64,000 nucleotides of DNA from Epiperipatus broadwayi (taxonomy: Eukaryota > Onychophora > Udeonychophora > Euonychophora > Peripatidae), in the NCBI GenBank assembly GCA_028023455.1, contig JAQFVV010000064.1:556001-620000 (forward strand), given 5' to 3'. Below are positions 11,092 to 22,900 of this stretch, piece by piece. Position 1 is the stretch's first letter. Every line of letters begins with the position of its first letter. Below the pieces are notes generated by a model. The model searched no databases. It was not told where the DNA came from and saw nothing but the letters and a program-made list of their open reading frames with translations. The position numbers and the translations under genes are program-made.

Positions 11092-14000
11092 TGAAACGGA
11101 AGTCTCCAATCCCTTTCCGTTTCACCATCAAACCTAATGACACTCTCATCTGTGCTAAGTTCGAACCTATTTAAATGTTAATAAATATAAAATTCGTTCA
11201 TGTCTGTATAAACAGTATTATATATTTACGTGCGAACGAACGCTATAATTAGATAGGATTAGTAAAATTATAGCGTACTAAAGTTATTTAAGATTTCTAA
11301 AAATGGTTATTATATTATTTAAGTTAAGAGTAAATTATTAATTTTGTTGTTTAATATTGTAATTTCGTATGTGGATATATAATCTGTGCTATATAGAAGA
11401 AAGATATGATTTAAAATATGTAAAAGCCGTTATCTAAAAATACTAGTAAATGTTTCTTTAAAAATTGTTAAAAGATTTCTTGTTTTAAATATATTTCAGG
11501 GAAAAGTTTCTCGAAAATATATTTAAAAGCTATATCAAAATATGTTTGTAAATTATTTTTAATAAATATGATAAAAATGTTTTCGTTTTAAAAAAAAATG
11601 TTAAAAGGTTGTTTTTAAATAGAAAGAGTTTCTATGTAAGATTAAAAATAAAAGCTGGTCAAGTAATTAAAAGATTTTTGGTTGTAAACAAGTGTCATTA
11701 ACGACCACACCTGGAATTCGTAAAAAGTAAAACTAGTTAAAAATTTACTAATTAAAATCCCCTTAGATAAGATTTAAGTTATTTTAAAATCTAAATTGGA
11801 CAATTGTTTGCAACGAAAAATCTTAATTATAATAATAGCTTATGGAATGTTTCTAACATAAGTTATCTAAGATCTGAATTATAAATTGAAAAACACTTAA
11901 TTAAATTCCTGAGTTTAGTGAGTCTTGAGGCGGGAGATTCCGATAAGGAAAACATATAAATACTCTGTATTTTTAACAAGAGATAGACAGCCATATTGTT
12001 AGTGAGAGTTGTAGCCAGTATTCACAATTGTTAATTTGAACATGTCCGGCTAAAAGCGGGCATCTTGTTGCTGTTACTCCGCGGGAGAACGGGGTTTCTC
12101 TCGTCGAAATGCCTAAACCACCATCATGCCGATAGAAGAGACGAGCCTAACATAATGGGAAAGATGATGCCGCCCAGTCAAACTAAACCAAACCAACAGC
12201 CAAGAACTTGCAGATAAATCATACCGGTACCGTTTTATTTTTCAAACCGCAGAGCTCTGTGTAATTCTGTGTAATTTTTTTATGTAAATATATCTATATA
12301 AGTTAGCTAACTTTCTTTTAAAATAATGATAAAGCTAAATGTAATCAAAACTTAAAATCCATTTAATATTTTAAATATGTCAATTGCTATTCAAAATTTA
12401 ATGTGTTAAAGTTTAAATAATCTGACTTATTTATATTTTTCCTTCATTTAAAGTACATTATAAGTGTCTAATTTAAAGTTATATCACTGCGGTTGTGTCT
12501 ATATTTCTTTGTTTATTTTAAATGCTTATTATATTTTATATGCCAAAATTTCGAAACAGTGAGCACTTAATTTCATGTATGTTTTAAGAAGATATTTGAA
12601 AATCTTAGCGTAATTTATTTATAGCATCAACTTTCTACGCTGTTTCGAAATCCTATTTTTTTTATTATTTAAATGATTTAATATGTGAAATGTGGCTCTT
12701 TTATAATCAACCATTTAAAAAAAACTTAACTTGATAAGTTTATTTAGAATTAAATTTAGCCTTGATCATATAAGTATATTTGACATTTAAATTCTTAAGT
12801 CCATAGAAATATACTTTTCCTCCTTAAATATTTATTATCTATAAGTAACTTAATAGATCGAACATGTCAAAGTACAGATGTAATAATATTCCCTTTAGTA
12901 GCATAGACATTTATTATCAGGCTACGCAAGAGTTGGTCCCAATTTGATAGAGCTAATATGCTATTAACTCGTATTTCATAGTATGAAATATACTATTCTT
13001 TGCTTGGCGGATGTGATATTATTTTATAAAAATATTCTCGTTTTGCTGCTATACGTAATATACGTATCTTAAGATGGAGCCACGGCGTTGCCAGCACATC
13101 TTCTCTTATAGGGTAGAGCAGTAGCGAAGCCTGAGCCAAGGCCAGGTTAGCACGTAAGACCCCCCGCCATTCCTGAACACAATGTTCCTTTTCACGCAGC
13201 ATTGCGATCGGTTACAGGGTACCGGCGTTTGTCGCAAGAACCCTGAAGTTATTTTATCCATCCGCAGAGTGACTTTTCCTATTATTGTTTACCTGTGCCA
13301 TAGCGCATTGGTAAAATCTTATTTCAGCCAACTCTCCCACCTTTATATAACGCTTTCAGCATTCTGAAAGTTTCTCTCGAAAGCCATGTTCGATCGATCA
13401 TTACTTGAGCTGGTTTTTGCGCTCGTTATTAAATTATATATGGGTATTTTAGTAAATAAATTCATGATCAAAGTTTAATATAATTATTTATATACCAGCC
13501 ACAAATGTAATAGGATTTGGCTCATCGAGATTTATAGACATAACGTAGTGATTAATTATGTATTAATTGAAAAGCAACTCATAAGATGGGCACATGTCAA
13601 ACCCATTTATGAAAATTAAATGAAAGTATTTATCTAAAGCTATTTTGAATTGTATAAAAATTATTTATATAAAGCTATTTATAATTGTATATAAAAAGAG
13701 AATGTGTTCTCTTATCCACCCAATGTTTGTACATTCGACGCTGAAATGTGTAAAACTGATCAATTTCATGCCATTTGTAAATAAATATATAATTAATTTA
13801 ATGTATTTCATTCTCTGTTTCGTTATTGATCTAATTCAATCCAATTCTAATTACTATTTATAGTCTATATATGTGAAAACTATGCATTAAGTTAAATTAA
13901 ATTTAGTGATATTTTAGTCAATTAAGAACCTTTCTTTTATTCATCAGAGTCTTATTGCTTCTCCGTGACCTATGTCGGCCGTGTGGAAAGAGGTATACTA

Positions 14001-14168
14001 CGTGTAATTTCAAGGTGGTCATTCGTAGGGTCTTGAGTCTTGGAATCCTGGCTTACGAGTTGAAGTGCGGTCGGACTCGGGATGTCATAGTCCTAGTCTG
14101 GTCAGCTTCGGTCTCTTTTGCTTGGATTCTGAATTCTGTTACGCGAATGTACAAACTTGACTGTTACA
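11092..14168 (+). repeat. 5' LTR of the gag-only element
   Basis: 3,077 bp, TG...CA. The first 33 bases fold: TGAAACGGAA at 11092-11101 pairs with TTCCGTTTCA at 11115-11124. Further perfect inverted repeats lie at 11240-11250/11266-11276 (ACGCTATAATT) and 12548-12559/12640-12651 (ATTTCGAAACAG). GC-richer blocks occupy about 12000-12230, 13050-13420 and 13940-14168 and stand out against the AT-rich flanks. Short ORFs conserved between the two LTRs (for example 13182-13367) follow from the sequence identity and are not evidence of genes. Confidence 0.9.
13344..13350 (+). promoter_or_regulatory. Candidate LTR TATA box (TATATAA) followed by a small hairpin
   Basis: TATATAA sits in the GC-richer third block of the LTR. 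It is followed at once by CGCTTTCAGCATTCTGAAAG, in which CTTTCAG and CTGAAAG pair. The same arrangement recurs at 19112-19118 in the 3' LTR. It would place the start of the RNA around 13370-13380 and leave a repeat/U5 region of about 800 bp. An alternative AT-rich box lies near 11955 (ACATATAAATACTC). Choosing between them is inference. Confidence 0.45.
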
Positions 14169-14191
14169 TAGTATTTTTTTTTCACCGGGTT

Positions 14192-14216
14192 TGGACGCCC
14201 AAAATCGTGGGGCTTG
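14192..14216 (+). other. Candidate primer-binding site, diverged tRNA-Lys type
   Basis: Twenty-four bases after the 5' LTR the sequence reads TGGACGCCCAAAATCGTGGG and then GCTTG. Allowing a one-base insertion after TGG and a three-base insertion later, it follows the tRNA-Lys priming site TGGCGCCCAACGTGGGGC that is known from several animal retroelements. A second partial match, TGGCGCCCGA, lies at 14481-14490 and resembles the start of the other tRNA-Lys site. The offset from the LTR and the insertions make this tentative. Confidence 0.4.
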
Positions 14217-15009
14217 TAACTCATTTCCACCCCTGAAGAGATTATGGAGAGTATATATATAATTCTTTTGTTTAAAATTAATGATTTTGAATTAATTTTT
14301 TTTCGTGTTCCAAAATAATGTATATGTATAGATTTTTTTTTTCCTGAGTTTGAATGTCAATTGATTCCATACTCTGAATAGATTATTATTTTATTATGTA
14401 AAAAGTATTTGTAGATGCATAGTAGAATTTTTAAGGGGATTTCTAATATATGCTGTGTAAACTTTCTTGCTCACTGTGACTGGCGCCCGAGGATGATTTG
14501 AATAAATGTCAAATCGTTCTCACATAAATTTTGTCATCAGGAGTAAAGAGAGAAAAGGGGGTCTATTATTTGTTTTATGTTTTATGAATTGGATTGAACG
14601 AGAAAGAGAATGAAATAAATGTAAGGTCAAATCAAATCTTAAAGGTTCGAAACTAGCACAGACGTGTAAATTAAATTATAACCATGAACCGTGGAAAATT
14701 TAAAAAAGAAAAAACAGCTGCAAGAGGCCAAGGGTGAGTTGCATTTTATAATATTTGTTGTTATATATATGTTAAATTTATTTCACTATTAGTTAAATGT
14801 TGGGTGGGCATCAAGCGAATGTATAGCGAGAAGTTAGGTGTATTAATAGAGTTAGGCATAGGTGTTGAGATGAGTAGGAGACAGATCGTTTTCTTTGTGG
14901 AGTGCAGCAATTAGCCGAGTTAGGAAAGCAAACAAAAAACCAAGAAACTTTAGCAAAAACAAATTGAGCCATTAAAAACAGAAAATTTTTTTTTGTTAGT
15001 ATATTTAAA

Positions 15010-16437
15010 ATGGATAATAGTATGGAAGAAGAAAGGGAAGTAGTGAGCGAAGGGGAAGAAGGGAAAACAGCAAAAGAAGGGATGTGCAGGGGTATTATAT
15101 TAAGATCTGGAAAAGAAATTATGGAAGAGAGTAGCAGCACAGAGGGAGACGAGGAAGGTGAAGCGAGTACGAGCCAGATGAGGGAAAAGGCATCGATACA
15201 ACAGAGCGTGGCCATGTCAGAAAAGTCAGACACCACGGGATCTGAACGGAGACCTATAGAAGAAATTAAGAAAGAATGCTGGAATATGAACTCAATGATG
15301 GAGTCACTAGTGAAGCAACTTAGACAGGATGCAGAAGAGAGAGATAGGAAAAATAGACAGCAAGCAGAAGAGAGGGATCATAGAAATAATCTAGAAATGG
15401 AACAACGTTTTGAAGAGAGAGATAGGAAAAATAGACAGGAAGCAGAAGAGAGGGATCATAGAAATAATCTAGAAATGGAACGACGTTTTGAAGCTTTGGG
15501 CAGGCGATGTGAGAAAGGAAGAGCACCGATTAGAAAAAACTTAGAAGAAAAACTGTGTAAAATCCTGCAGGGATGCCAGCTAAAAGGTGAGGAGATTCCA
15601 GTAAAACTTGCAGAGAAGATAGAAAAAGCACAGGACGAAAATGACAAGGAAATGCAGAATACTGTAGAGGATGAGATAGAAGAGTTAGTGCCAGATCAGG
15701 GAGAAGAAGTAAACTCTGATAGCACAATGCTAAAAGAAGAAAATATTAAAATTGATATAATAGTATTAGTAAAAGAAGAGTTAAAACCAGTGGAAAAGGA
15801 AGAGTTGAGGAAAACTGAGCTGGACAAAATGAGCAAGCCAGAGATTAATGAAGGGGATGATGAAAGTTGCCATTTCCTTTTGAAGAAGACCGAATTGGAA
15901 ACGTGGGATAGCAAGGACATGCTGGAGAATATACTAGAGACTGAAAATAAAGAATCTAAATGTGTGGATATTGAGGCGATAGTAGAAGATAGAAAGCGGG
16001 AGCTCCAGCAGGACAGAACAGAGTTGGATAGAGAGCTTTGGGAAATAGGTGGACTGCATGGGAAGTACGAATCAAAGAGTACTGTAAAGAACAAGAAGAA
16101 AAGGAAAAGAAAGGATCCATACCCAAGTAGGAAGAAAAGATGGACAGAGAGAAGACAGGAGACAGCCGCAGAGGTTCGCCAGGGGAAGAACAGAGGGAGA
16201 GAGAAAGAACGGGTTCAAACCCTACTATTTGGGAATAACAGATCTGGAAAACACCCATACAGTGGAAGCAAGTTTGTACCGGGTTTAGAAATGCACCCAG
16301 CACAACCGACTCTGAGATGGGAAGATGAGTATGAGGGATATGAATGGACATCAGATGAAGAGGATGACATTATATTCGGGTGCTGTTTTAAGTTATATAA
16401 AGAAGAGTTAATTAATGTACCACCAGATCCTATTTAG
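15010..16437 (+). CDS. Gag-like coiled-coil protein of the LTR element, 475 aa
   Basis: An intact ATG-to-TAG frame and the only long ORF in the interior. The N-terminus is acidic and contains CRGIILRSGKEI near residue 25; an LRSGK-type motif is common near the start of Ty3/gypsy Gag. Residues ~85-165 form a very charged coiled coil with two 26-residue repeats (EERDRKNRQ...EAEERDHRNNLEME). Residues ~165-215 look helical. Residues ~230-365 are acidic and rich in glutamate and lysine. Residues ~365-400 are basic (KNKKKRKRK), a likely RNA-binding or nuclear-entry patch. The tail has aromatic and acidic residues (GYEWTSDEEDD). I see no clear capsid core, no CCHC zinc knuckle and no protease. I infer a structural RNA-packaging or assembly protein. 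It could instead be an element-specific accessory protein or a gag-pol fusion left by a large deletion. The frame is uninterrupted, which agrees with the LTR identity in suggesting a recent insertion. Confidence 0.7.
   Translation: MDNSMEEEREVVSEGEEGKTAKEGMCRGIILRSGKEIMEESSSTEGDEEGEASTSQMREKASIQQSVAMSEKSDTTGSERRPIEEIKKECWNMNSMMESLVKQLRQDAEERDRKNRQQAEERDHRNNLEMEQRFEERDRKNRQEAEERDHRNNLEMERRFEALGRRCEKGRAPIRKNLEEKLCKILQGCQLKGEEIPVKLAEKIEKAQDENDKEMQNTVEDEIEELVPDQGEEVNSDSTMLKEENIKIDIIVLVKEELKPVEKEELRKTELDKMSKPEINEGDDESCHFLLKKTELETWDSKDMLENILETENKESKCVDIEAIVEDRKRELQQDRTELDRELWEIGGLHGKYESKSTVKNKKKRKRKDPYPSRKKRWTERRQETAAEVRQGKNRGREKERVQTLLFGNNRSGKHPYSGSKFVPGLEMHPAQPTLRWEDEYEGYEWTSDEEDDIIFGCCFKLYKEELINVPPDPI
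15334..15489 (+). repeat. In-frame tandem duplication, 2 x 78 bp, in the gag-like ORF
   Basis: Units at 15334-15411 and 15412-15489 differ at only about three bases (for example CAAGCAG/GAAGCAG and GAACAAC/GAACGAC). Each encodes 26 residues of coiled coil, so the duplication lengthens the coil while keeping the frame. The high identity points to a recent event. Confidence 0.95.
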
Positions 16438-16863
16438 ATAAAAATATGTATATATTTGTTACGATCTGCCTTTCCTTATCATTATATACTTTATAAATTA
16501 TTATTATATATATAAAAAAAAAATTAATTAACATCCCCATTGTATATTAATTAACGTATATCCAGTAGGATATAAAAGTTTGTTTAATGTAAATATTTGA
16601 CAATATTCTATTTTGTGTGGTTTGCTTTTAAACTTAATTTAGTCGTATTTTTTTTTGTAATAATTGATTGTCTAATAGGTATGAAATTCCTCGGTATAGA
16701 ATGTAGCAGGCAATTGGGTTTATATGTTTTCATCTCTATGTGGTAGCTAAATTGATTTAATATTATGAGTAAAAAAAAAAAAAAAGCGTCAAATTATTTA
16801 ATAGCCAACTGTAAGTAAATTCCTTTTTTTTTTGTTATTTTTTTTGTCCCAAGTATTCGGATA

Positions 16864-19800
16864 TGAAACGGAAATCTCCAATCCCTTTCCGTTTCACCAT
16901 CAAACCTAATGACACTCTCATCTGTGCTAAGTTCGAACCTATTTAAATGTTAATAAATATAAAATTCGTTCATGTCTGTATAAACAGTATTATATATTTA
17001 CGTGCAAACGAACGCTATAATTAGATAGGATTAGTAAAATTATAGCGTACTAAAGTTATTTAAGATTTCTAAAAATGGTTATTATATTATTTAAGTTAAG
17101 AGTAAATTATTAATTTTGTTGTTTAATATTGTAATTTCGTATGTGGATATATAATCTGTGCTATATAGAAGAAAGATATGATTTAAAATATGTAAAAGCC
17201 GTTATCTAAAAATACTAGTAAATGTTTCTTTAAAAATTGTTAAAAGATTTCTTGTTTTAAATATATTTCAGGGAAAAGTTTCTCGAAAATATATTTAAAA
17301 GCTATATCAAAATATGTTTGTAAATTATTTTTAATAAATATGATAAAAATGTTTTCGTTTTAAAAAAAATGTTAAAAGGTTGTTTTTAAATAGAAAGAGT
17401 TTCTATGTAAGATTAAAAATAAAAGCTGGTCAAGTAATTAAAAGATTTTTGGTTGTAAACAAGTGTCATTAACGACCACACCTGGAATTCGTAAAAAGTA
17501 AAACTAGTTAAAAATTTACTAATTAAAATCCCCTTAGATAAGATTTAAGTTATTTTAAAATCTAAATTGGACAATTGTTTGCAACGAAAAATCTTAATTA
17601 TAATAATAGCTTATGGAATGTTTCTAACATAAGTTATCTAAGATCTGAATTATAAATTGAAAAACACTTAATTAAATTCCTGAGTTTAGTGAGTCTTGAG
17701 GCGGGAGATTCCGATAAGGAAAACATATAAATACTCTGTATTTTTAACAAGAGATAGACAGCCATATTGTTAGTGAGAGTTGTAGCCAGTATTCACAATT
17801 GTTAATTTGAACATGTCCGGCTAAAAGCGGGCATCTTGTTGCTGTTACTCCGCGGGAGAACGGGGTTTCTCTCGTTGAAATGCCTAAACCACCATCATGC
17901 CGATAGAAGAGACGAGCCTAACATAATGGGAAAGATGATGCCGCCCAGTCAAACTAAACCAAACCAACAGCCAAGAACTTGCAGATAAATCATACCGGTA
18001 CCGTTTTATTTTTCAAACCGCAGAGCTCTGTGTAATTCTGTGTAATTCTTTATGTAAATATATCTATACAAGTTAGCTAACTTTCTTTTAAAATAATGAT
18101 AAAGCTAAATGTAATCAAAACTTAAAATCCATTTAATATTTTAAATATGTCAATTGCTATTCAAAATTTAATGTGTTAAAGTTTAAATAATCTGACTTAT
18201 TTATATTTTTCCTTCATTTAAAGTACATTATAAGTGTCTAATTTAAAGTTATATCACTGCGGTTGTGTCTATATTTCTTTGTTTATTTTAAATGCTTATT
18301 ATATTTTATATGCCAAAATTTCGAAACAGTGAGCACTTAATTTCATGTATGTTTTAAGAAGATATTTGAAAATCTTCGCGTAATTTATTTATAGCATCAA
18401 CTTTCTACGCTGTTTCGAAATCCTATTTTTTTATTATTTAAATGATTTAATATGTGAAATGTGGCTCTTTTATAATCAACCATTTAAAAAAAACTTAACT
18501 TGATAAGTTTATTTAGAATTAAATTTAGCCTTGATCATATAAGTATATTTGACATTTAAATTCTTAAGTCCATAGAAATATACTTTTCCTCCTTAAATAT
18601 TTATTATCTATAAGTAACTTAATAGATCGAACATGTCAAAGTACAGATGTAATAATATTCCCTTTAGTAGCATAGACATTTATTATCAGGCTACGCAAGA
18701 GTTGGTCCCAATTTGATAGAGCTAATATGCTATTAACTCGTATTTCATAGTATGAAATATACTATTCTTTGCTTGGCGGATGTGATATTATTTTATAAAA
18801 ATATTCTCGTTTTGCTGCTATACGTAACATACATATCTTAAGATGGAGCCACGGCATTGCCAGCACATCTTCTCTTATAGGGTAGAGCAGTAGCGAAGCC
18901 TGAGCCAAGGCCAAGTTAGCACGTAAGACCCCCGCCATTCCTGAACACAATGTTCCTTTTCACGCAGCATTGCGATCGGTTACAGGGTACCGGCGTTTGT
19001 CGCAAGAACCCTGAAGTTATTTCATCCATCCGCAGAGCGACTTTTCCTATTATTGTTTACCTGTGCCATAGCGCATTGGTAAAATCTTATTTCAGCCAAC
19101 TCTCCCACCTTTATATAACGCTTTCAGCATTCTGAAAGTTTCTCTCGAAAGCCATGTTCGATCGATCATTACTTGAGCTGGTTTTTGCGCTCGTTATTAA
19201 ATTATATATGGGTATTTTAGTAAATAAATTCATGATCAAAGTTTAATATAATTATTTATATACCAGCCACAAATGTAATAGGATTTGGCTTATCGAGATT
19301 TATAGACATAACGTAGTGATTAATTATGTATTAATTGAAAAGCAACTCATAAGATGGGCACATGTCAAACCCATTTATGAAAATTAAATGAAAGTATTTA
19401 TCTAAAGCTATTTTGAATTGTATAAAAATTATTTATATAAAGCTATTTATAATTGTATATCAAAAAGAGAATGTGTTCTCTTATCCACCCAATGTTTGTA
19501 CATTCGACGCTGAAATGTGTAAAACTGATCAATTTCATGCCATTTGTAAATAAATATATAATTAATTTAATGTATTTCGTTCTCTGTTTCGTTATTGATC
19601 TAATTCAATCCAATTCTAATTACTATTTATAGTCTATATATGTGAAAACTATGCATTAAGTTAAATTAAATTTAGTGATATTTTAGTCAATTAAGAACCT
19701 TTCTTTTATTCATCAGAGTCTTATTGCTTCTCCGTGACCTATGTCGGCCGTGTGGAAAGAGGTATACTACGTGTAATTTCAAGGTGGTCATTCGTAGGGT

Positions 19801-19937
19801 CTTGAGTCTTGGAATCCTGGCTTACGAGTTGAAGTGCGGTCGGACTCGGGATGTCATAGTCCTAGTCTGGTCAGCTTCGGTCTCTTTTGCTTGGATTCTG
19901 AATTCTGTTACGCGAATGTACAAACTTGACTGTTACA
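16864..19937 (+). repeat. 3' LTR of the gag-only element
   Basis: 3,074 bp, the same TG...CA ends as the 5' LTR, with the terminal hairpin and the TATATAA (19112-19118) retained. It is followed by ATAT (19938-19941). The sequence just upstream (16780-16863) lacks a convincing purine-rich priming tract: there is only an A-run at about 16771-16785 and then T-rich sequence. Confidence 0.9.
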
Positions 19938-19941
19938 ATAT

Positions 19942-22900
19942 GATTATTTTACTCATCAAATAAATTCTCTTTGATTCCTCAGATCTGTTCCACATAGAAT
20001 GAAGTTCTAGTAAATATGTAAGATATACACTTACCCCTAAACTAATGTCTTATTATCATTACAATAATAATTATTATTATTTATTTTAAATAAAATGCAA
20101 CATGATCTCTTAATTTAGAATAAGTTAACTAATAATCTAGGATGACATTCAGATATCAAAAATGGGAAGGGATTTTATAGCCATTCTAAATGCCATAGAA
20201 TAAATCTACTTACATATCTACCAGATTTGAACTAAGTCATCCCTTAATTTAAATTTATCATGGAACAATAAATCTGGTCTTTCATATTTATGAAAACAGA
20301 TTTAGAATAAATAAGCATGGTGATAATTTCATAAGAAAACTAAAGTGGGTGAAGTGATCTCAAATAATAATATGCAATTATAAATGATTTAAAGAAAAAT
20401 GCATCTTTTTTACATGTGATTCTCATGCTTAAATATAATTCTATAAATTGACTCTTATCAATTTCAATGTTTATGTGCTCTTATGAACAAAGCACTTAAA
20501 AATAATTTATCAGACTTTTATAATTGTTTAGATCTTTGGTTAATGAGTGGTTGATGTGGATAAATGACTATAATAAATTTCTTAATAAGAAAAACAATTA
20601 TTTATTCTATAGCAAGTAAATATAAATAATAACAAGTTACAAATATCATATCTTTGTGGTCCACAAAGCCAAAGAGCCTTCACAAACATTGCTTGTTAAA
20701 GACTATGCCAGAAGCTTAAGTTACTAATGATTTTATGAAAAATAATAAGTTTGGTTAGGCAAAAATAATCTGGTTGGTCGACACTTTCTGTTAATTTAGA
20801 TTCTAAAAAGCTCTCACATATTAAATCATTCATAGAATTATTTTACCCTTCTTATGAATAGTGTCTGTTTTATGAATATTTAACTTTACTAAAAATACAA
20901 GCTTGCCAGTCCAATAATGAATTAGATATAAGAGAGATGTATATTGTCTATTTATGCTTAAGAGTATGACTTAAAATTTTCAGGTTAATTATTTATGGTA
21001 TTTATGTCCTCCCTCAGCAAAGCTTAAATTCAGGCCCTACACCTCAACAATATGCAATTCACATCTAAATAAACAAAAATGCAAAATAAGGTAAAAGTAG
21101 CATTCTTCATTACCTTGATAAAAGCAACTATAATTGCCAGAGAAGGATGTGGTAATTATTTCACATGCTTTTCAAAATACATTTTAAAAACAAACTATAC
21201 TACTAAAAAAGGCAAAGTAAATGTATGAAGGTATAACTCTAAATAAGTGTACTACTTTTGAGAACAGTAAGAAAAATGATCTAGGACTTTTATCACAATT
21301 CATGAAATACTGAGAATGCACATCAAGGACAATAATATTAAAGTGAGTTGCCTTAAACTAAAAATTGTCTATGCTATAATTTCAAAATATGTATGCTAGT
21401 GAGATATAATATATAAGACAGAGTCTAATACCACAATACATTTTAAAATAAACTAGCAAAACTGATAAAAGAGAGACACAAACTACAAACTATAACAAAT
21501 CTGGCAAAAATAAACATTTCTAGCTAAAGAGAGAAAAAATATAGTTAAATCTCTAAGCAAAATACTATAACTACAGACGTGAAAGATGATAAATAATAAT
21601 TACTAAAAGCTGAACATAGCTTGGTTACAATTAGAAAATAAGTAATCAATAAAATAAATAAAATATATATCTATTTATACTGCATCAGCATAATACTATG
21701 CCATTTATAAATAAATTATTCATATGAAAAAGAAAACACTATAATATAGATATACCATACACTGTTATTGTGAGAACATTGAACAAAATATTATTACTAA
21801 AATAGGATATAAAATTATATAAAATAATATGCATTTAAATAATGTTATTGTAAGCAAAAATTACAAATGTAAATAAAGTATAAACTTTTACTATTCTAAA
21901 ATAAAATAAGGATAAAGTCCTCTGCTTCTATTGTTCTTCTATCATGGCCCATTAGATGGGAACAGGAACACCTGTGGACAACAGATATTCGGCACAAATA
22001 CCTCTTACTTACAATGTAGAATATAGAAGCTTCACGGTTATCCTTAAGTAAAAATTTTAATAAATTATGCTAGCAAACTATAACTATGATCATTTATTGA
22101 GCAGGATTCCAAGAACTAATTAGCAAATATTTGTTAAGATACATTATAATATTTTTTACGTTTAATTTAAGCATTTCAATTTTAATCCTTTAAAGTATTC
22201 AGTAGGAGAAATACTTTTTAAAATATTACACTTTTTTAAACTAGAGTGATGATCTCCATAGCAATAACGGGAAAGATGGAGAGATGCAAAATTTTACAAA
22301 ATTAATATTGCAGGCAAACATTTAATAAAATTCATTTTAAAACATAATATTACTTTATGATTATTTATATTTTAATTTATAAAGTAAGTACTTTTTTTAA
22401 AATGCTTCAAAACATTTGGTAAACATTTTTTATATGTCCATTGTTTTACTTCCTTAATCCAAGGCGATTGTTTTTTATTCTCTGAAGTGTAAGTATTCAT
22501 AATAAATGAGTGTTCTTTTATGCTGTTTGATTAACATTTTTTCTATTAACAGCATGAATAATTGTCTATTTCAGCAATATAATATAATGAAGTCAAATAT
22601 TTTTCTTTCAGTAAATATAAAAATGTTTTTTTTACACAACTCATAATATACTCATCATAATAAAATAGTCTTTATTAAATGAAATTGAAAATTCTTTACA
22701 CTAGATAAATTAATTTCAAGTAATGTTCTATATGTTATAAGTATTTTAGAAAAATATATGATGAAGTTATTCAACATTTTTAACAATATTATGATTTTTG
22801 CTACTAAAAGTTTTAAATATTTTATAGAAAATTTAAATATGAAATATGTATTAAAATTAATATCCATCTGTATGTCATTATTGTGACAATAATAATAGCT

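Larger units (their letters stand above)
11088..19941 (+). mobile_element. Non-autonomous LTR retrotransposon with 3.08-kb LTRs and a gag-only interior (TR-GAG-like)
   Basis: Near-identical direct repeats at 11092-14168 and 16864-19937 begin TGAAACGGAA and end CTGTTACA, the TG...CA signature of LTRs. The 4-bp target duplication is ATAT at 11088-11091 and 19938-19941. By eye I count about 20 differences over ~3,075 bp, so the insertion is young. The interior, 14169-16863 (2,695 bp), contains one long ORF (15010-16437). I find no protease, reverse transcriptase, RNase H or integrase. The known category that fits is the TR-GAG or LARD type of non-autonomous element, which needs enzymes from an autonomous partner. 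Strand is assigned from the ORF. The superfamily is probably Ty3/gypsy, inferred from the ATAT duplication and the tRNA-Lys-like priming site. Confidence 0.9.

Noticed and set aside
13182-13367. Small ORFs conserved in both LTRs (13182-13367/18950-19135, 13955-14236/19724-19963, 12993-13202/18762-18950)
   Set aside because: The repeats are nearly identical, so conservation between them says nothing about coding. Lengths and ends vary and no motif is recognisable.
14811-16351. Minus-strand ORFs opposite the gag-like ORF
   Set aside because: They are antisense shadows of a purine-rich coding strand, giving low-complexity Ser/Phe/Leu proteins.
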